DNA of 64,000 nt from Pannonibacter tanglangensis (GCF_009915685.1 NZ_JAABLP010000003.1), one strand, 5' to 3'. Shown: positions 42,858 through 53,349, counted from the stretch's first letter. Notes: generated by a model from the letters alone, not told the origin. A program made the numbers and translations.

Positions 42858-43475
42858 ATGCCCTCTCCCGTGACCACGGTCGTGTTCGACATCGGCAACG
42901 TGCTGATCGAATGGGACCCGGAGCATCTCTACCGCCGCCTGATCCCGGACGCGGCGGCGCGGCGGCACTTCCTGACCGAGGTCTGTTCGCCGGACTGGAA
43001 CCTCGAGCAGGATCGCGGACGAAGCTGGTCCGAGGCTGTGGCGGAGCGGGTGGCGCTTTATCCCGACCACGCCGACCTGATCCGGGCCTATGACAGCGGC
43101 TGGCACGAGATGGTGCCGGGCGAGGTGCCGGGCAGTGTCCGGCTGCTGTCGGAGCTCGGCGACCGCGGCGTTCCGCTCTATGCCATCACCAATTTCTCGG
43201 CCGAGAAATTCGTCGAGGCACGAGCGCGCTTTCCGTTCCTCGGCACCGCCTTCCGCGACACGGTGGTGTCGGCGGAGGAGCGGCTGCTGAAGCCGGATCC
43301 GCGCATCTACGAGGTTCTTCTGGCGCGCAACGGCCTCGATGCAGCCAGCTGCGTCTTCATCGACGACAGCCTGAAGAACGTGGAAGGTGCGCGCAATGTC
43401 GGCATGGCGGCGATCCACTTCACCGGTGCGGAGGCGCTCAGGGTCGAACTCCGGCGGATGGGCTTCGGCGTTTGA
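42858..43475 (+). CDS. HAD-family hydrolase (YihX-like phosphatase)
   Basis: A 205-residue HAD phosphatase. The start at 42858 (MPSPVTTVVFDIGNVLIEWD) places motif I DIGN at residues 11-14; motif II lies in YAITNFSAEKF and motifs III/IV in LKPDPRIYEVLL and CVFIDDSLKNVEGA. This pattern matches the YihX branch (alpha-glucose-1-phosphate phosphatase in E. coli). A very long open frame upstream in phase is antisense to the PhnD-like gene and is not part of the protein. The substrate is not certain. Confidence 0.88.
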   Translation: MPSPVTTVVFDIGNVLIEWDPEHLYRRLIPDAAARRHFLTEVCSPDWNLEQDRGRSWSEAVAERVALYPDHADLIRAYDSGWHEMVPGEVPGSVRLLSELGDRGVPLYAITNFSAEKFVEARARFPFLGTAFRDTVVSAEERLLKPDPRIYEVLLARNGLDAASCVFIDDSLKNVEGARNVGMAAIHFTGAEALRVELRRMGFGV

Positions 43476-43508
43476 ACGCTGCCGCCCGCAGCCGCGCGAG
43501 GCGAAAGG

Positions 43509-43525
43509 CCGGAGCCGTGCTCCGG
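43509..43525. terminator. Hairpin between convergent HAD and amidohydrolase genes
   Basis: Perfect 7-bp arms CCGGAGC (43509-43515) and GCTCCGG (43519-43525) with a 3-nt loop. It sits in the 52-base gap between two convergent genes. Without a T run its strength as a terminator is uncertain. Confidence 0.5.
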
Positions 43526-43527
43526 GC

Positions 43528-44559
<1,032 letters not shown>

Positions 44560-44565
44560 GCCCAG

Positions 44566-45555
44566 TCAGTCTCCCGGATGAAAGCGAAACTCGGTGACCT
44601 GATGATAGGTCCTGCCGGGGCGAAGAACAGCCCCTGCGAACTGTGGCCGGTTCGGACTGTCCGGCCAGCGCTGCGGCTCGAGGCACAGACCGGCATGGGG
44701 ACCGAAGCGGCGTCCGTCGGGACCATCCTGTGGCAGGCCCAGACCGGCGGCATCATACAATTGCAGTCCCGGCTCGGTCGTCCAGAGTTCCATCGAGACA
44801 CCGGACGATGCCCCCTCCAGCACGGCGGCGAGCTGGGGCTCGGCGACAGGTTCGGGCGCGAGGCAAAAGGTATGGTCATAGGTCCGGGGCCCCGCCACCC
44901 CGCGCAGGGTGCGGAAATCGAAGGCCGTGCCGGCAACCGGGGCCACCTCGCCGGTCGGAATGCCGAGGGCATCGACGGGCAGGTAGTGGTCGGCCATGAT
45001 CTGCAGGCGATGCCCGAGGACATCGGCCGAGCCGTCCAGATTGAAGTAGCTGTGATGGGCGATGTTGACGAGCGTCGGCGCATCGGTGACGGCCGTGACG
45101 GTGAGGCTGAGGACGGCGGACGGCAGCAGGCGGAAGCGCGCCTTGAGGGTCACCGTGCCCGGAAAGCCCTCTTCCCCGTCAGGCGAGACCAGCGACAGCA
45201 GCACCGCATCGGATGCCAGTTCCTCGACCGTCCAGATCCGCTTGTCGAAGCCGGTGGCCCCGCCATGCAGATGGGTGCGGCCGCGCTCGTTGCACGTGAC
45301 CTGGTGCGCCACCCCGTCGAGCGAGAACCGCCCGCCGGCAATGCGGTTGGCGTAGCGCCCGCACAGCGCACCGAAATAGGCGCCGTGGGTCAGATAGTCC
45401 TCGAGCGTGAGCAGCCCGAGAACGAGGGGCCGCCCGGCGAGACGGAGGTCGCGCAGGGTGGCCCCGTAGGTCAGGATGCAGGCTTCCAGAGACCCGGCCC
45501 GCAGGGTGACTTCATCGACGGCCACGCCGTGAAGGGTGCCAAAGGGCCGGATCAT
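44566..45555 (-). CDS. galM: Aldose 1-epimerase (galactose mutarotase family)
   Basis: Aldose epimerase fold enzyme, 329 residues from the ATG at 45555 (MIRPFGTLHGVAVDEVTL). It interconverts the alpha and beta anomers of hexoses. The typical segments are ILTYGATLRDLRL, CGRYANRIAGGRF, NIAHHSYFNLDGS with the catalytic histidine, and GVSMELWTTEPGLQLYD with the C-terminal glutamate region. It lies between the phosphomannomutase gene (16 bases) and the amidohydrolase gene, on the same strand. Sugar specificity is not determined. Confidence 0.92.
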   Translation of the reverse strand: MIRPFGTLHGVAVDEVTLRAGSLEACILTYGATLRDLRLAGRPLVLGLLTLEDYLTHGAYFGALCGRYANRIAGGRFSLDGVAHQVTCNERGRTHLHGGATGFDKRIWTVEELASDAVLLSLVSPDGEEGFPGTVTLKARFRLLPSAVLSLTVTAVTDAPTLVNIAHHSYFNLDGSADVLGHRLQIMADHYLPVDALGIPTGEVAPVAGTAFDFRTLRGVAGPRTYDHTFCLAPEPVAEPQLAAVLEGASSGVSMELWTTEPGLQLYDAAGLGLPQDGPDGRRFGPHAGLCLEPQRWPDSPNRPQFAGAVLRPGRTYHQVTEFRFHPGD

Positions 45556-45571
45556 TCCGGAACGCTCCCGT

Positions 45572-47071
45572 TCAGATCGTCTGGTTGTAGGCGCCGACTT
45601 CGGGGTTCTCCCGGAGCACGGCATCCACGGCCTTGAACATCTCGTGCAGGCGCGCCTCGGAGGCCGGGCTCTCGATCACGACGACCAGCTCCGGCTTGTT
45701 GGAGGAGGCACGCACCAGACCCCAGGTCCCGTCCTCGGTGACGACGCGGATGCCGTTGACGGTGATGAGATCGGTGATGGCGTGTCCGGCGATCTTCTCG
45801 CCCTTGGCCTTCATGTCCTGGAAACGGGCAATCACCTTGTCGACGATGCCGTACTTGATCTCGTCGTCGCAATGCGGCGACATGGTCGGCGAGCCCCAGG
45901 TCTTCGGCAGGTCGCGGCGCAGGTCGGCCATGGTCTTGCCGGGGTTGCGGTCGAGCATGTCGAGGATGGCGATGGCCGAGACCAGACCGTCGTCATAGCC
46001 GCGGCCGATCGGGGCGTTGAAGAAGTAGTGGCCCGACTTCTCGAAGCCGACGATGGCGTTCAGCTCGGTGACGCGGCGCTTGATGTAGGAGTGGCCGGTC
46101 TTGAAGTAGTCGGTGACGGCGCCGTTGGCCTTCAGCACCGGATCGGTGTTGAACAGGCCGGTCGACTTCACGTCGACGACGAACTTCGAGTTCGGGTAGA
46201 TCGCCGAGATGTCGCGGGCCAGCATGACGCCGACCTTGTCGGCGAAGATCTCCTCGCCCTCGTTGTCGACGACGCCGCAGCGGTCGCCATCGCCGTCGAA
46301 GCCCAGACCGACCTCGGCACCGGTTTCCAGCACCTTGTCGCGCAGGGCATGAAGCATCTTCATGTCCTCCGGGTTCGGGTTGTAGCGCGGGAAGGTGTGG
46401 TCCAGTTCCGCATCGAGCGGGATGACCTCGGCCCCCAGCATCTCCAGGATGCGCGGGGCAAAGGCACCGGCCGTGCCGTTGCCGCAGGCCGCCACGATCT
46501 TGATCGGGCGCTTCAGCTTCGCGCGGTCCGTTAGGTCCTTGATGTAGATGTCCGGGAAGTTCTCGACATAGCGGTAGCTGCCGCCCTGCTTGAGGGTGAA
46601 GGCCGCGTTCAGCACGATGTCCTTGAGGCGGCCCATCTCGTCGGGACCGAAGGTCAGCGGGCGGTTGATGCCCATCTTCACGCCGGTCCAGCCGTTGTCG
46701 TTGTGCGACGCGGTGATCATGGCCACTGCCGGCACGTCGAGCGCGAACTGGGCGAAATAGGCCATCGGCGACAGGGCGAGGCCGATGTCGTGAACATTGA
46801 TGCCGGCGGCCAGCAGGCCGTTGATGACGGCCATCTTGATGGAGGCGGAGTAGCCGCGGAAGTCGTGACCGACGACGATGTCCGGGCGGACGCCGCGCTC
46901 GTGCATCAGGGTGCCGATGCCCATCCCGAGGGCCTGCATGCCCATCAGGTTGATTTCCTTTTCAAAAAGCCAGCGCGCATCATACTCGCGGAAGCCGGTC
47001 GGCTTGACCATCGGCCGGGATTCATACGCGTAAGTGTTGGGCTTCAAATGAGCTTCGGGCTTGGGAAACAT
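45572..47071 (-). CDS. Phosphomannomutase/phosphoglucomutase
   Basis: Alpha-D-phosphohexomutase of 499 residues (from the ATG at 47071), feeding GDP-mannose or UDP-glucose for surface polysaccharides. The phosphoserine is Ser122 in TASHNDNGWTG, the magnesium loop is GFDGDGDRCGV (about residue 265), the sugar-binding loop is GFEKSGHYFFN, and the C-terminal phosphate loop contains RASSNKPELVV. It is longer than P. aeruginosa AlgC, with an N-terminal extension of about 20 residues. It likely leads a pmm-galM-amidohydrolase unit. Confidence 0.94.
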   Translation of the reverse strand: MFPKPEAHLKPNTYAYESRPMVKPTGFREYDARWLFEKEINLMGMQALGMGIGTLMHERGVRPDIVVGHDFRGYSASIKMAVINGLLAAGINVHDIGLALSPMAYFAQFALDVPAVAMITASHNDNGWTGVKMGINRPLTFGPDEMGRLKDIVLNAAFTLKQGGSYRYVENFPDIYIKDLTDRAKLKRPIKIVAACGNGTAGAFAPRILEMLGAEVIPLDAELDHTFPRYNPNPEDMKMLHALRDKVLETGAEVGLGFDGDGDRCGVVDNEGEEIFADKVGVMLARDISAIYPNSKFVVDVKSTGLFNTDPVLKANGAVTDYFKTGHSYIKRRVTELNAIVGFEKSGHYFFNAPIGRGYDDGLVSAIAILDMLDRNPGKTMADLRRDLPKTWGSPTMSPHCDDEIKYGIVDKVIARFQDMKAKGEKIAGHAITDLITVNGIRVVTEDGTWGLVRASSNKPELVVVIESPASEARLHEMFKAVDAVLRENPEVGAYNQTI

Positions 47072-47140
47072 GCAAAACCTCGCAGGGGGCTTCAGACCGG
47101 AAAACCTAAACAATTCGGGGGATCGGCGGTCGGACGGACC

Positions 47141-47638
47141 TTATTGAACAAGCACCAGAGTGTCACCTGAAATGTCAAACCGCTCCAGTTTGCGCAGGGC
47201 GGACATCCCGAGGAGGGATTTAGACAGGGAGGCGTCAGGTAACACGATGGCTTCCACTTCGGACAGTCGGATCGCACCAAGACGAAGATCCTTCAGAACG
47301 ACAGGTGCCGCTGCAACAGTGCCATTGGCAGTTGCAACGGACGCCGTGAAGTCCTCCTTCCTCAAGGACAGACCGGCACGGCGTGCCACGGATTGCGGCA
47401 GGGCCACAACCGTCGCGCCCGTGTCCACCAGCATCTCCACGTCCTTGCCGTTGACTTCGGCCGGAGTGACGAAATGACCGCTGGAATCGGCCGGGATCTT
47501 CAGGGTTCGGGCGGAGGTGGAGGCAGCCGCTTGCGGAGCTGCCGTTTCCGTCTGGCCGGGGACCCAGGTCTCGACCCATTTCGGCACGAAGGGCACAAGG
47601 GCCACAAGCGCCAGAACGAGCAAAAGATACCGGACCAT
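47141..47638 (-). CDS. Retropepsin-like aspartic protease (clan AA, TIGR02281-type), membrane anchored
   Basis: A 165-residue protein with an N-terminal membrane anchor (MVRYLLLVLALVALVPFVPK) and a single aspartic-protease-like domain: the motif VDTGATVVALP has the catalytic aspartate, and LGAIRLSEVEAIVLPDASLS plus SLLGMSALRKLERFDI complete the retropepsin-like pattern. A functional enzyme would be a dimer. The substrate is unknown; the domain faces the periplasm if the anchor is as predicted. It is 69 bases upstream of the phosphomannomutase gene, on the same strand. Confidence 0.88.
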   Translation of the reverse strand: MVRYLLLVLALVALVPFVPKWVETWVPGQTETAAPQAAASTSARTLKIPADSSGHFVTPAEVNGKDVEMLVDTGATVVALPQSVARRAGLSLRKEDFTASVATANGTVAAAPVVLKDLRLGAIRLSEVEAIVLPDASLSKSLLGMSALRKLERFDISGDTLVLVQ

Positions 47639-47750
47639 CCCGCCTCCGATCCAACCCCTCAAAGGGCTTTCCGGGGCAGACCATAGACGATCAAGCTGAA
47701 CGCCCCATGAACGCGGATGTCAGCTTTCCTGCAGCCGGCTGCGGGAGAGG

Positions 47751-48662
47751 TCAGCCGCGGCGGACGGAGAGCGTGGCGGCAAGGCGGGCGATGTCGGCGG
47801 CATCCGGGGCGCTCGACTGGGCACCGGTGGCCGTGCAGGCGAGACTGCCGGCGGCAACGCCTTCGGCCAGCGCCTGACCGAGATCGGCCCCGCGGTCCAG
47901 GGCTGCGGCGAGGGCGCCGCAGAAGGCATCGCCGGCCCCGGTCGTGTCGACGACGGCAACCTGCGGCGGCGCGACCCTGTAAAGAGTGGTGCCGTCATGG
48001 GCCAGGACACCGTCGCTGCCCAGGGTCACCACCGCGATGCGCCCGGTGGCGGCCATCGCGGCCGCATAGGCTGCCCCCACCTGCGGCAGGCCGAGCGCGG
48101 CGGCAACATCGGCCGCCTCGCTCTCGTTGGAGATGACCACATCGGCGCGGGCGGCGAGCCGGGCAACGGCCGGGTCGGTGGCCGGCGCCGTGTTGAAGAT
48201 CACCCGGGCCCCGGCCGCCTCGGCAAGGTCGATCGCCCGCGCGGCCTCGGCCAGCGGGATCTCGGCCTGCATCAGCAGGGTCTCGCCCGCAGCCAGCTGA
48301 CCCGACAGCCAGTTGGCCGAGACGCGGGCATTGACGCCGCTGCCGACGATGATGAGGTTCTCGCCGGCGGCCTCGACACCGATCATGGCGATGCCGGTGG
48401 AGCCCTCGAGCCGGCGCAGGGCCGAAAGATCAACGCCGGCGGCCGCCAGATTGGCGAGCGCCGGCGTGGCGAAGGCGTCGGTGCCGACAGCCCCGACCAT
48501 GCGCACCGCAGCCCCGGCCCGGCGCGCGGCAAGCGCCTGGTTGGCCCCCTTGCCACCGGCAAAGGTCTGGCAGTCCGGCCCGGCCGAGGTCTCGCCCGGA
48601 AGGGGCAGGCGCTTCACCATCACGACGAGATCAAGGTTGATCGAACCGAAGACGACGATCAT
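47751..48662 (-). CDS. rbsK: Ribokinase
   Basis: PfkB-family sugar kinase, 303 residues, making ribose-5-phosphate from ribose and ATP. The N-terminal motif is FAGGKGANQALAARRAG (about residues 37-53), and the C-terminal catalytic motif is DTTGAGDAFCGALAAAL with the base Asp near residue 253. No ribose transporter is adjacent; instead upp and the DUF1688 gene lie just upstream on the same strand and the nucleoside cluster is 3.5 kb away, so ribose released from nucleosides by hydrolysis is a likely substrate. Confidence 0.92.
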   Translation of the reverse strand: MIVVFGSINLDLVVMVKRLPLPGETSAGPDCQTFAGGKGANQALAARRAGAAVRMVGAVGTDAFATPALANLAAAGVDLSALRRLEGSTGIAMIGVEAAGENLIIVGSGVNARVSANWLSGQLAAGETLLMQAEIPLAEAARAIDLAEAAGARVIFNTAPATDPAVARLAARADVVISNESEAADVAAALGLPQVGAAYAAAMAATGRIAVVTLGSDGVLAHDGTTLYRVAPPQVAVVDTTGAGDAFCGALAAALDRGADLGQALAEGVAAGSLACTATGAQSSAPDAADIARLAATLSVRRG

Positions 48663-48694
48663 CGCAGGCCCTTTCCGGCGGCGGAGAGCGGAGG

Positions 48695-49324
48695 TTACTT
48701 GGTGCCGTACATGCGGTCGCCGGCATCGCCCAGACCGGGGACGATGTAGCCGTGGTCGTTCAGGCGGTCATCGATCGAGGCGGTGTAGACGGGCACGTCC
48801 GGATGGGCGGCGGTGAACTTGGCAACGCCTTCGGGAGCGGCCAGCAGGCAGAGGAAACGGATGTTGTTGGCTCCGCGCCCCTTAAGCTTTTCCACGGCCG
48901 CGATGGCCGAGTTTGCCGTCGCCAGCATCGGGTCGACCACGATCACGAGGCGCTCGCCGAGATCCTCGGGCGCCTTGAAGTAATACTCGACCGGGGTCAG
49001 GGTCTGCGGATCGCGGTAAAGGCCGATATGGGCGACGCGGGCGGACGGAACCAGATCCAGCATGCCTTCCAGAAGGCCGTTGCCGGCCCGCAGGATCGAG
49101 GCGAAGACGAGCTTCTTGCCGGCCAGCGTCGGCGCCTGCATCTCGCACAGCGGCGTCTCGATGGTGATGTTGGTCAGCGGCAGGTCGCGGGTGACCTCAT
49201 AGCACAGCAGCGTCGAGATCTCGCGCAGCAGCCGGCGGAAGCCCTGGGTGGAGGTGGCCTTGTTGCGCATGATCGTCAGCTTGTGCTGGACCAGCGGGTG
49301 ATCGACGACAATCGCTCCGGACAT
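48695..49324 (-). CDS. upp: Uracil phosphoribosyltransferase
   Basis: Converts uracil and PRPP to UMP. From the ATG at 49324 (MSGAIVVDHPLVQHKLTIMR) the protein has 209 residues, the usual length. Motifs are VFASILRAGNGLLEGMLDLV, the PRPP loop VVDPMLATANSA and the uracil-binding C-terminal DHGYIVPGLGDAGDRMYGTK. It lies between the DUF1688 gene and rbsK, all on the minus strand, in a neighbourhood of nucleoside-salvage genes. Confidence 0.97.
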   Translation of the reverse strand: MSGAIVVDHPLVQHKLTIMRNKATSTQGFRRLLREISTLLCYEVTRDLPLTNITIETPLCEMQAPTLAGKKLVFASILRAGNGLLEGMLDLVPSARVAHIGLYRDPQTLTPVEYYFKAPEDLGERLVIVVDPMLATANSAIAAVEKLKGRGANNIRFLCLLAAPEGVAKFTAAHPDVPVYTASIDDRLNDHGYIVPGLGDAGDRMYGTK

Positions 49325-49438
49325 GGTGGCCTTCTCCTTTTTGCCTTGTTCGCGCCTCACGGGCATACCCTTGTTCGAGCCTTCGGGTGGCCGTCCAGGG
49401 TCACCCTGCAATGTGCTCCCCTATGCCCCGGGGACGCC

Positions 49439-50743
49439 TCAAAATACAGTCCCCTCGCGCAGGATTGCGAGCGCGGGCGCGCCGTCGGGCCGTTTTTCCC
49501 GCGCAATCTGGCGGCCCGCCGCCGCGGTTCCCCCCTCCAGGATGCACCCGATCGGCAGGGTGTCGGCCGTCGCTCCCATGTCCGCGCGCAGATGGGCGGC
49601 AAGACGGTCGAGGAGGGCAACGCTCAGGGCACGCCACTCAACCACCAGCTCGGCGTCGGGCGCGTGGGGACCGGCCGCAGCCGCAGGATCGCGCAGCGCC
49701 AGCACGCCGCCATCCAGGAACAGCCCGGCGGTGTCGGCATCGGCGAGACCGGTCAGGCCGTCCAGATCGCAGACCTCGAGGCCGGCCCAGGCCAAGGGCT
49801 CGACCAGCGACCAGGCGATCGCCTGCAGGCGCATGTGCAGCGGCACCAGCCCGGTTGTCGCATCCCCCGTGACGAGACGCGGATGCCGCCCGGTGTCACC
49901 AAGCCCAAGGCCGTCCAGCGTGAGGGAACCGGGCAGAACCGGGGCAAGACCGTCCTGGAGCAGGTCGAGCAGGCGGGATGCCGGCAGGGGGCCCTGCGTT
50001 GCCTCGTCGAGCAGGAGGTCAAAGAGGCCGCCGGGGCGCGGCTCGTCGGCGCTGGCAAAGAGATCCGGACGCAGGCCGGTGGCCTCGCCAAGACGGGTGA
50101 GCAGGGCGGCGCGGGCGGCCAGTCCGTCGAGGGGGTTGGCTGCCCCGGCCTGGAAGCCCTCCGCCAGCTCGGCCAGATCGAGGCGCATCAGCGCGTGGGC
50201 GTCCGCCCGGAGCGGATCGGCTGGCGCTGCGGAAAAGAAGCCGCCGGCCAGCATGGCCAGCGTGGCCACCGCCAGCCCTTCGGCGCGGGCCAGCGGCAGG
50301 CCGGTGACCTCCTCGCGGTAGATCCAGTCCGGTCCGGGCTCAGCGCCGGTCAGTCCTGCCAGGATGGCAAGATCGAACGCGGTGCGGCCCATCTCGCGCA
50401 CATCCGCGAAGCCGCGTGCGCCGGCCAGCATGTCCCAGCGGTCGACGCCGCCCGCCTCGAACAGGCGCCAGCAGGATCGCAGCGGCACGGCGAAATCAGG
50501 GTAGCGACGGCGGGTGACCTCGATCACGCGGGCGGCCACGGCGGGCAGACGGTCCAGGTCGACGGTGAAATGCGGCAGCTCGCCGTCAAGACCAAGTGCA
50601 AGCAGGCGGTTGCAGCGGTCGCGGACGGCACCGGACGACAGAAGCGTCAGGGCGCGGGAGCTTTCCGGGGAAGCGACGGAATCAAGACTTGGCAAGGCAG
50701 CGTCCGATGCTGGCAGCGGGCCGGTGCTGCGCAGGCAGGACAC
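49439..50743 (-). CDS. DUF1688 protein (URC4/urg3 family, uracil catabolism)
   Basis: A protein of about 434 residues matching DUF1688, the family of the yeast uracil-catabolism gene URC4. Recognised segments are ALTLLSSGAVRDRCNRLLAL near the start, PLRSCWRLFEAGGVDRWD, DLAILAGLTGAEPGPDWIYR and, near the end, VEWRALSVALLDRLAAHLRA. The chemistry of URC4 is not firmly known. The start is uncertain: GTG at 50743, TTG at 50776 and later codons are possible and none has a good ribosome site. It sits 114 bases upstream of upp on the same strand. The usual partner URC1 (GTP cyclohydrolase II-like) is not in the window. Confidence 0.82.
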   Translation of the reverse strand: MSCLRSTGPLPASDAALPSLDSVASPESSRALTLLSSGAVRDRCNRLLALGLDGELPHFTVDLDRLPAVAARVIEVTRRRYPDFAVPLRSCWRLFEAGGVDRWDMLAGARGFADVREMGRTAFDLAILAGLTGAEPGPDWIYREEVTGLPLARAEGLAVATLAMLAGGFFSAAPADPLRADAHALMRLDLAELAEGFQAGAANPLDGLAARAALLTRLGEATGLRPDLFASADEPRPGGLFDLLLDEATQGPLPASRLLDLLQDGLAPVLPGSLTLDGLGLGDTGRHPRLVTGDATTGLVPLHMRLQAIAWSLVEPLAWAGLEVCDLDGLTGLADADTAGLFLDGGVLALRDPAAAAGPHAPDAELVVEWRALSVALLDRLAAHLRADMGATADTLPIGCILEGGTAAAGRQIAREKRPDGAPALAILREGTVF

Positions 50744-50973
50744 CGGGGCACGGGGCGGAAACAGGGCGTGGTGCAAAACTCTGTCGGAAGTCGGCGACGA
50801 AGGGAAGCGCCGCCCCGGGGCAGGCCTGACAGAGCGGTTGAAAAATCCGTCAAGGGTCTGTGCTGCCTTGTCGCAGCCACAGTCCTTGGGGCAGCATCGA
50901 CGCCTGCAGGGGCCTGCTTCGCTCGCGCCTCGCCCACCCTCTCCGCCCGCCTCCCGCCAGCCGGACCGCCCAG

Positions 50974-52218
50974 ATGTCTACCGTCCTCTCGATCGCCTCG
51001 CTTCTTCTCGGCTCCGCGCTGCTCCTGATGGCCGGGGGGCTGCATGGCCTGCTGCTGCCGATCCGGGGCCTGGCGGAGGGCTTCTCCGACACGGCGCTCG
51101 GCATGCTCGGCGCCGGGTGGGCCGTGGGCTATGTGGCCGGCTGCATGCTGGTCCCGGTGATCGTGAAGCGCGTCGGCCATATCCGCACCTTCGGCGTGCT
51201 GGCCTCGGTGGCGGCGATCACCATGTTGCTGAACCTGCTGTTCATGACCCCGACCGTGTGGGTGCCGCTCCGGGCGGTCACGGGCTTCTGCTTCGCGGGG
51301 GCGGCGATGATCGTCGAGAGCTGGCTCAACGAGCGGGCGTCGAACCAGACCCGCGGCCGGATCTTCGGCATCTACACGATGATCAACCTCGGGGCGACGA
51401 CCATCGGGCAGATGCTGCTGACCCTGGGCGATGCGACGGGTTTCGTCTTCTTCGTCGTCGGCTCGATCATCTATTCGCTGTCGCTGCTGCCGACGGCGCT
51501 GTCGACGGCCGCCACGCCGACCCCGCTGACCCAGGCCAGGCTCGATCTCGGCGCGCTGTGGCGCAACTCGCCGGTCGCCGTGGTCGCGGTGCTGCTGATC
51601 GGCATCTCCAACGGAGCCTTCGGCACGCTGGGTGCCGTCTATGGCCGCAAGATCGGCCTGTCGATCAGCGACATCGCGGTGATGATGTCGCTGGCGCTGC
51701 TGATCGGGGCGATCATCCAGATCCCGGTCGGGTTGTTGTCCGACAAGGTCGACCGGCGCGCGGTGCTCGTCGGCATGGGCATCCTTGCCACCGTCACCGG
51801 CCTGGCGCTGTCGGTGGCCGACAGCATGGGACCGGTGGCCGTCATCGTGCTGGTCTCGGCCTTCGGCGGAATGATCTACTCGATGTATCCCGTCATCCTG
51901 GCGCATGCGAGCGACCACGCCGCGCCTGGCGACTTTCTCAAGACATCGGGCGGATTGCTGCTGATCTTCGGTGCCGGAACCATGGTGGGCCCCGTGGCGG
52001 CGGCGGCGCTGATGAGCGCCTCGACCCCGGGCGCGCTGTTCCATGTGACTGCGGCCGCGCATCTCGCCATGGTGCTGTTCACCGCCTGGCGCATGACGCG
52101 CCGGCCGGCCGTGCGGGTGGAAGAGAAGTCCGACTTCGTACCGGTCATCGCCACGGCGCGGTTCTCGACGCCGGAATCGGCCGTGCTTGATCCGCGTGCG
52201 GACGAGCGGGGGATCTGA
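50974..52218 (+). CDS. Major facilitator superfamily transporter
   Basis: A 414-residue MFS permease with about twelve membrane segments, from the ATG at 50974 (MSTVLSIASLLLGSALLLMA). The central loop and the second half contain the MFS-like GLLSDKVDRRAVLVGMGIL (motif A). The region ASNQTRGRIFGIYTMINLGA resembles the YcaD/MFS_1-type carriers. The substrate is unknown; the position between uracil- and adenosine-related genes suggests a base or nucleoside but this is inferred. It is divergent from the DUF1688 gene, and its stop lies only three bases from that of the convergent add gene, within a CTGAG-C-CTCAG dyad. Confidence 0.86.
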   Translation: MSTVLSIASLLLGSALLLMAGGLHGLLLPIRGLAEGFSDTALGMLGAGWAVGYVAGCMLVPVIVKRVGHIRTFGVLASVAAITMLLNLLFMTPTVWVPLRAVTGFCFAGAAMIVESWLNERASNQTRGRIFGIYTMINLGATTIGQMLLTLGDATGFVFFVVGSIIYSLSLLPTALSTAATPTPLTQARLDLGALWRNSPVAVVAVLLIGISNGAFGTLGAVYGRKIGLSISDIAVMMSLALLIGAIIQIPVGLLSDKVDRRAVLVGMGILATVTGLALSVADSMGPVAVIVLVSAFGGMIYSMYPVILAHASDHAAPGDFLKTSGGLLLIFGAGTMVGPVAAAALMSASTPGALFHVTAAAHLAMVLFTAWRMTRRPAVRVEEKSDFVPVIATARFSTPESAVLDPRADERGI

Positions 52219-52221
52219 GCC

Positions 52222-53214
52222 TCAGGCGCGGGCGCTGTCGAGGCGGGCGAGCAGGCGCTCCTTGGTGCCACGATCGCAGAAAGCGGCCTCGATGGCCGTG
52301 CGCGTGACGGCACGCTGGTCCTCGTCCGTCCAGCCGAAGGTCCTGGACACCTGGGCATATTCCCGCCCCAGCGTGGTGTGGAAGAACGGCGGATCATCGG
52401 AATTGAGCGTGACGCGCACGCCGGCGCGACGCAGCAGATTGACCGGATGGAAGCGAAGCACCGGGTAGACGCCGAGCGCGACGTTGGACCCCGGACAGAC
52501 TTCAAGCACGATGCGTTCCTCGGCCAGACGCTCCACCAGCGCCTTGTTCTCGATCGCGCGCACGCCGTGGCCGATGCGCCGGACACGCAGGAAATCGAGC
52601 GCCGCCATGATGCTTTCCGGACCGCCGAATTCGCCCGCGTGCGCCGTCAGCCCGAGACCTGCCTCGCCCGCCATGCGGAAGGCCTTGGCGAAATTGGCCG
52701 GATGGCCTTCCCGCTCGTCGCCGGCCAGACCGAAGCCGGTGACCAGCGGATGCGGATTGGCGATCACCTCGCGGGCCACGCGCTCGACGGCGGCGGTGCC
52801 GAAATGGCGGACGCCGATGGCGATCATGCGCCCCTCGATGCCGGTCTCGGCCTTCGCCCGCTCGATGCCGGCCGCAAGCCCCTCGACATAGGCCTTGTAG
52901 GACAGCCCGGCAGCGGTGGCATGGTCGGGTGAGATGAAGATCTCGCCGTAGATCGCCCCTTCCGCCGCCAGCATGCGGAAATAGGTCTCCGACAGCTGCG
53001 CGTAATCGCCCGGCCGGCGGAAGACGGAACTGGCCAGATCATAGGCGGCGAGGAAGGTGGTGAAGTCGGACCAGACATACTGGCCGCGCGCGTCGATGAT
53101 CGCGGAGACGTCGATCCCTTCCCGCTTTGCGATCTTCTGCACGAGCGCCGGCATCGCCGCGCCCTCGATGTGGCAATGCAGTTCCGCCTTGGGGACGTTC
53201 ACCTCACCGGCCAT
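52222..53214 (-). CDS. add: Adenosine deaminase
   Basis: Zinc-dependent deaminase converting adenosine and deoxyadenosine to inosine forms. From the ATG at 53214 the 330-residue protein shows the metal motif ELHCHIEGA (His13 and His15), the catalytic region LTAHAGEFGGPESI with His and Glu, RIGHGVRAIE, and the metal aspartate in TLNSDDPPFFHT. The inosine can be split by the punA product encoded upstream. It is the last gene in the SorC-to-add run on the minus strand, 135 bases after deoB. Confidence 0.94.
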   Translation of the reverse strand: MAGEVNVPKAELHCHIEGAAMPALVQKIAKREGIDVSAIIDARGQYVWSDFTTFLAAYDLASSVFRRPGDYAQLSETYFRMLAAEGAIYGEIFISPDHATAAGLSYKAYVEGLAAGIERAKAETGIEGRMIAIGVRHFGTAAVERVAREVIANPHPLVTGFGLAGDEREGHPANFAKAFRMAGEAGLGLTAHAGEFGGPESIMAALDFLRVRRIGHGVRAIENKALVERLAEERIVLEVCPGSNVALGVYPVLRFHPVNLLRRAGVRVTLNSDDPPFFHTTLGREYAQVSRTFGWTDEDQRAVTRTAIEAAFCDRGTKERLLARLDSARA

Positions 53215-53349
53215 GCCCTGCCTCAACCCCGCGCTGTGGAGGAAAACCCCGACTCAGGGCGGCAGCCGCACCGGATGCCGCGCCTCGTTCATCTGCCCTC
53301 GCCCGCGATCCGTCAAGGGCGGGCGCGCGGAGCGGTGACGGTGGACCGG

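Noticed and set aside
41526..43475. 649-codon frame reading into the HAD phosphatase
   Set aside because: The first 444 codons are antisense to the PhnD-like gene and without domains; the HAD motif starts a few residues after the ATG at 42858.
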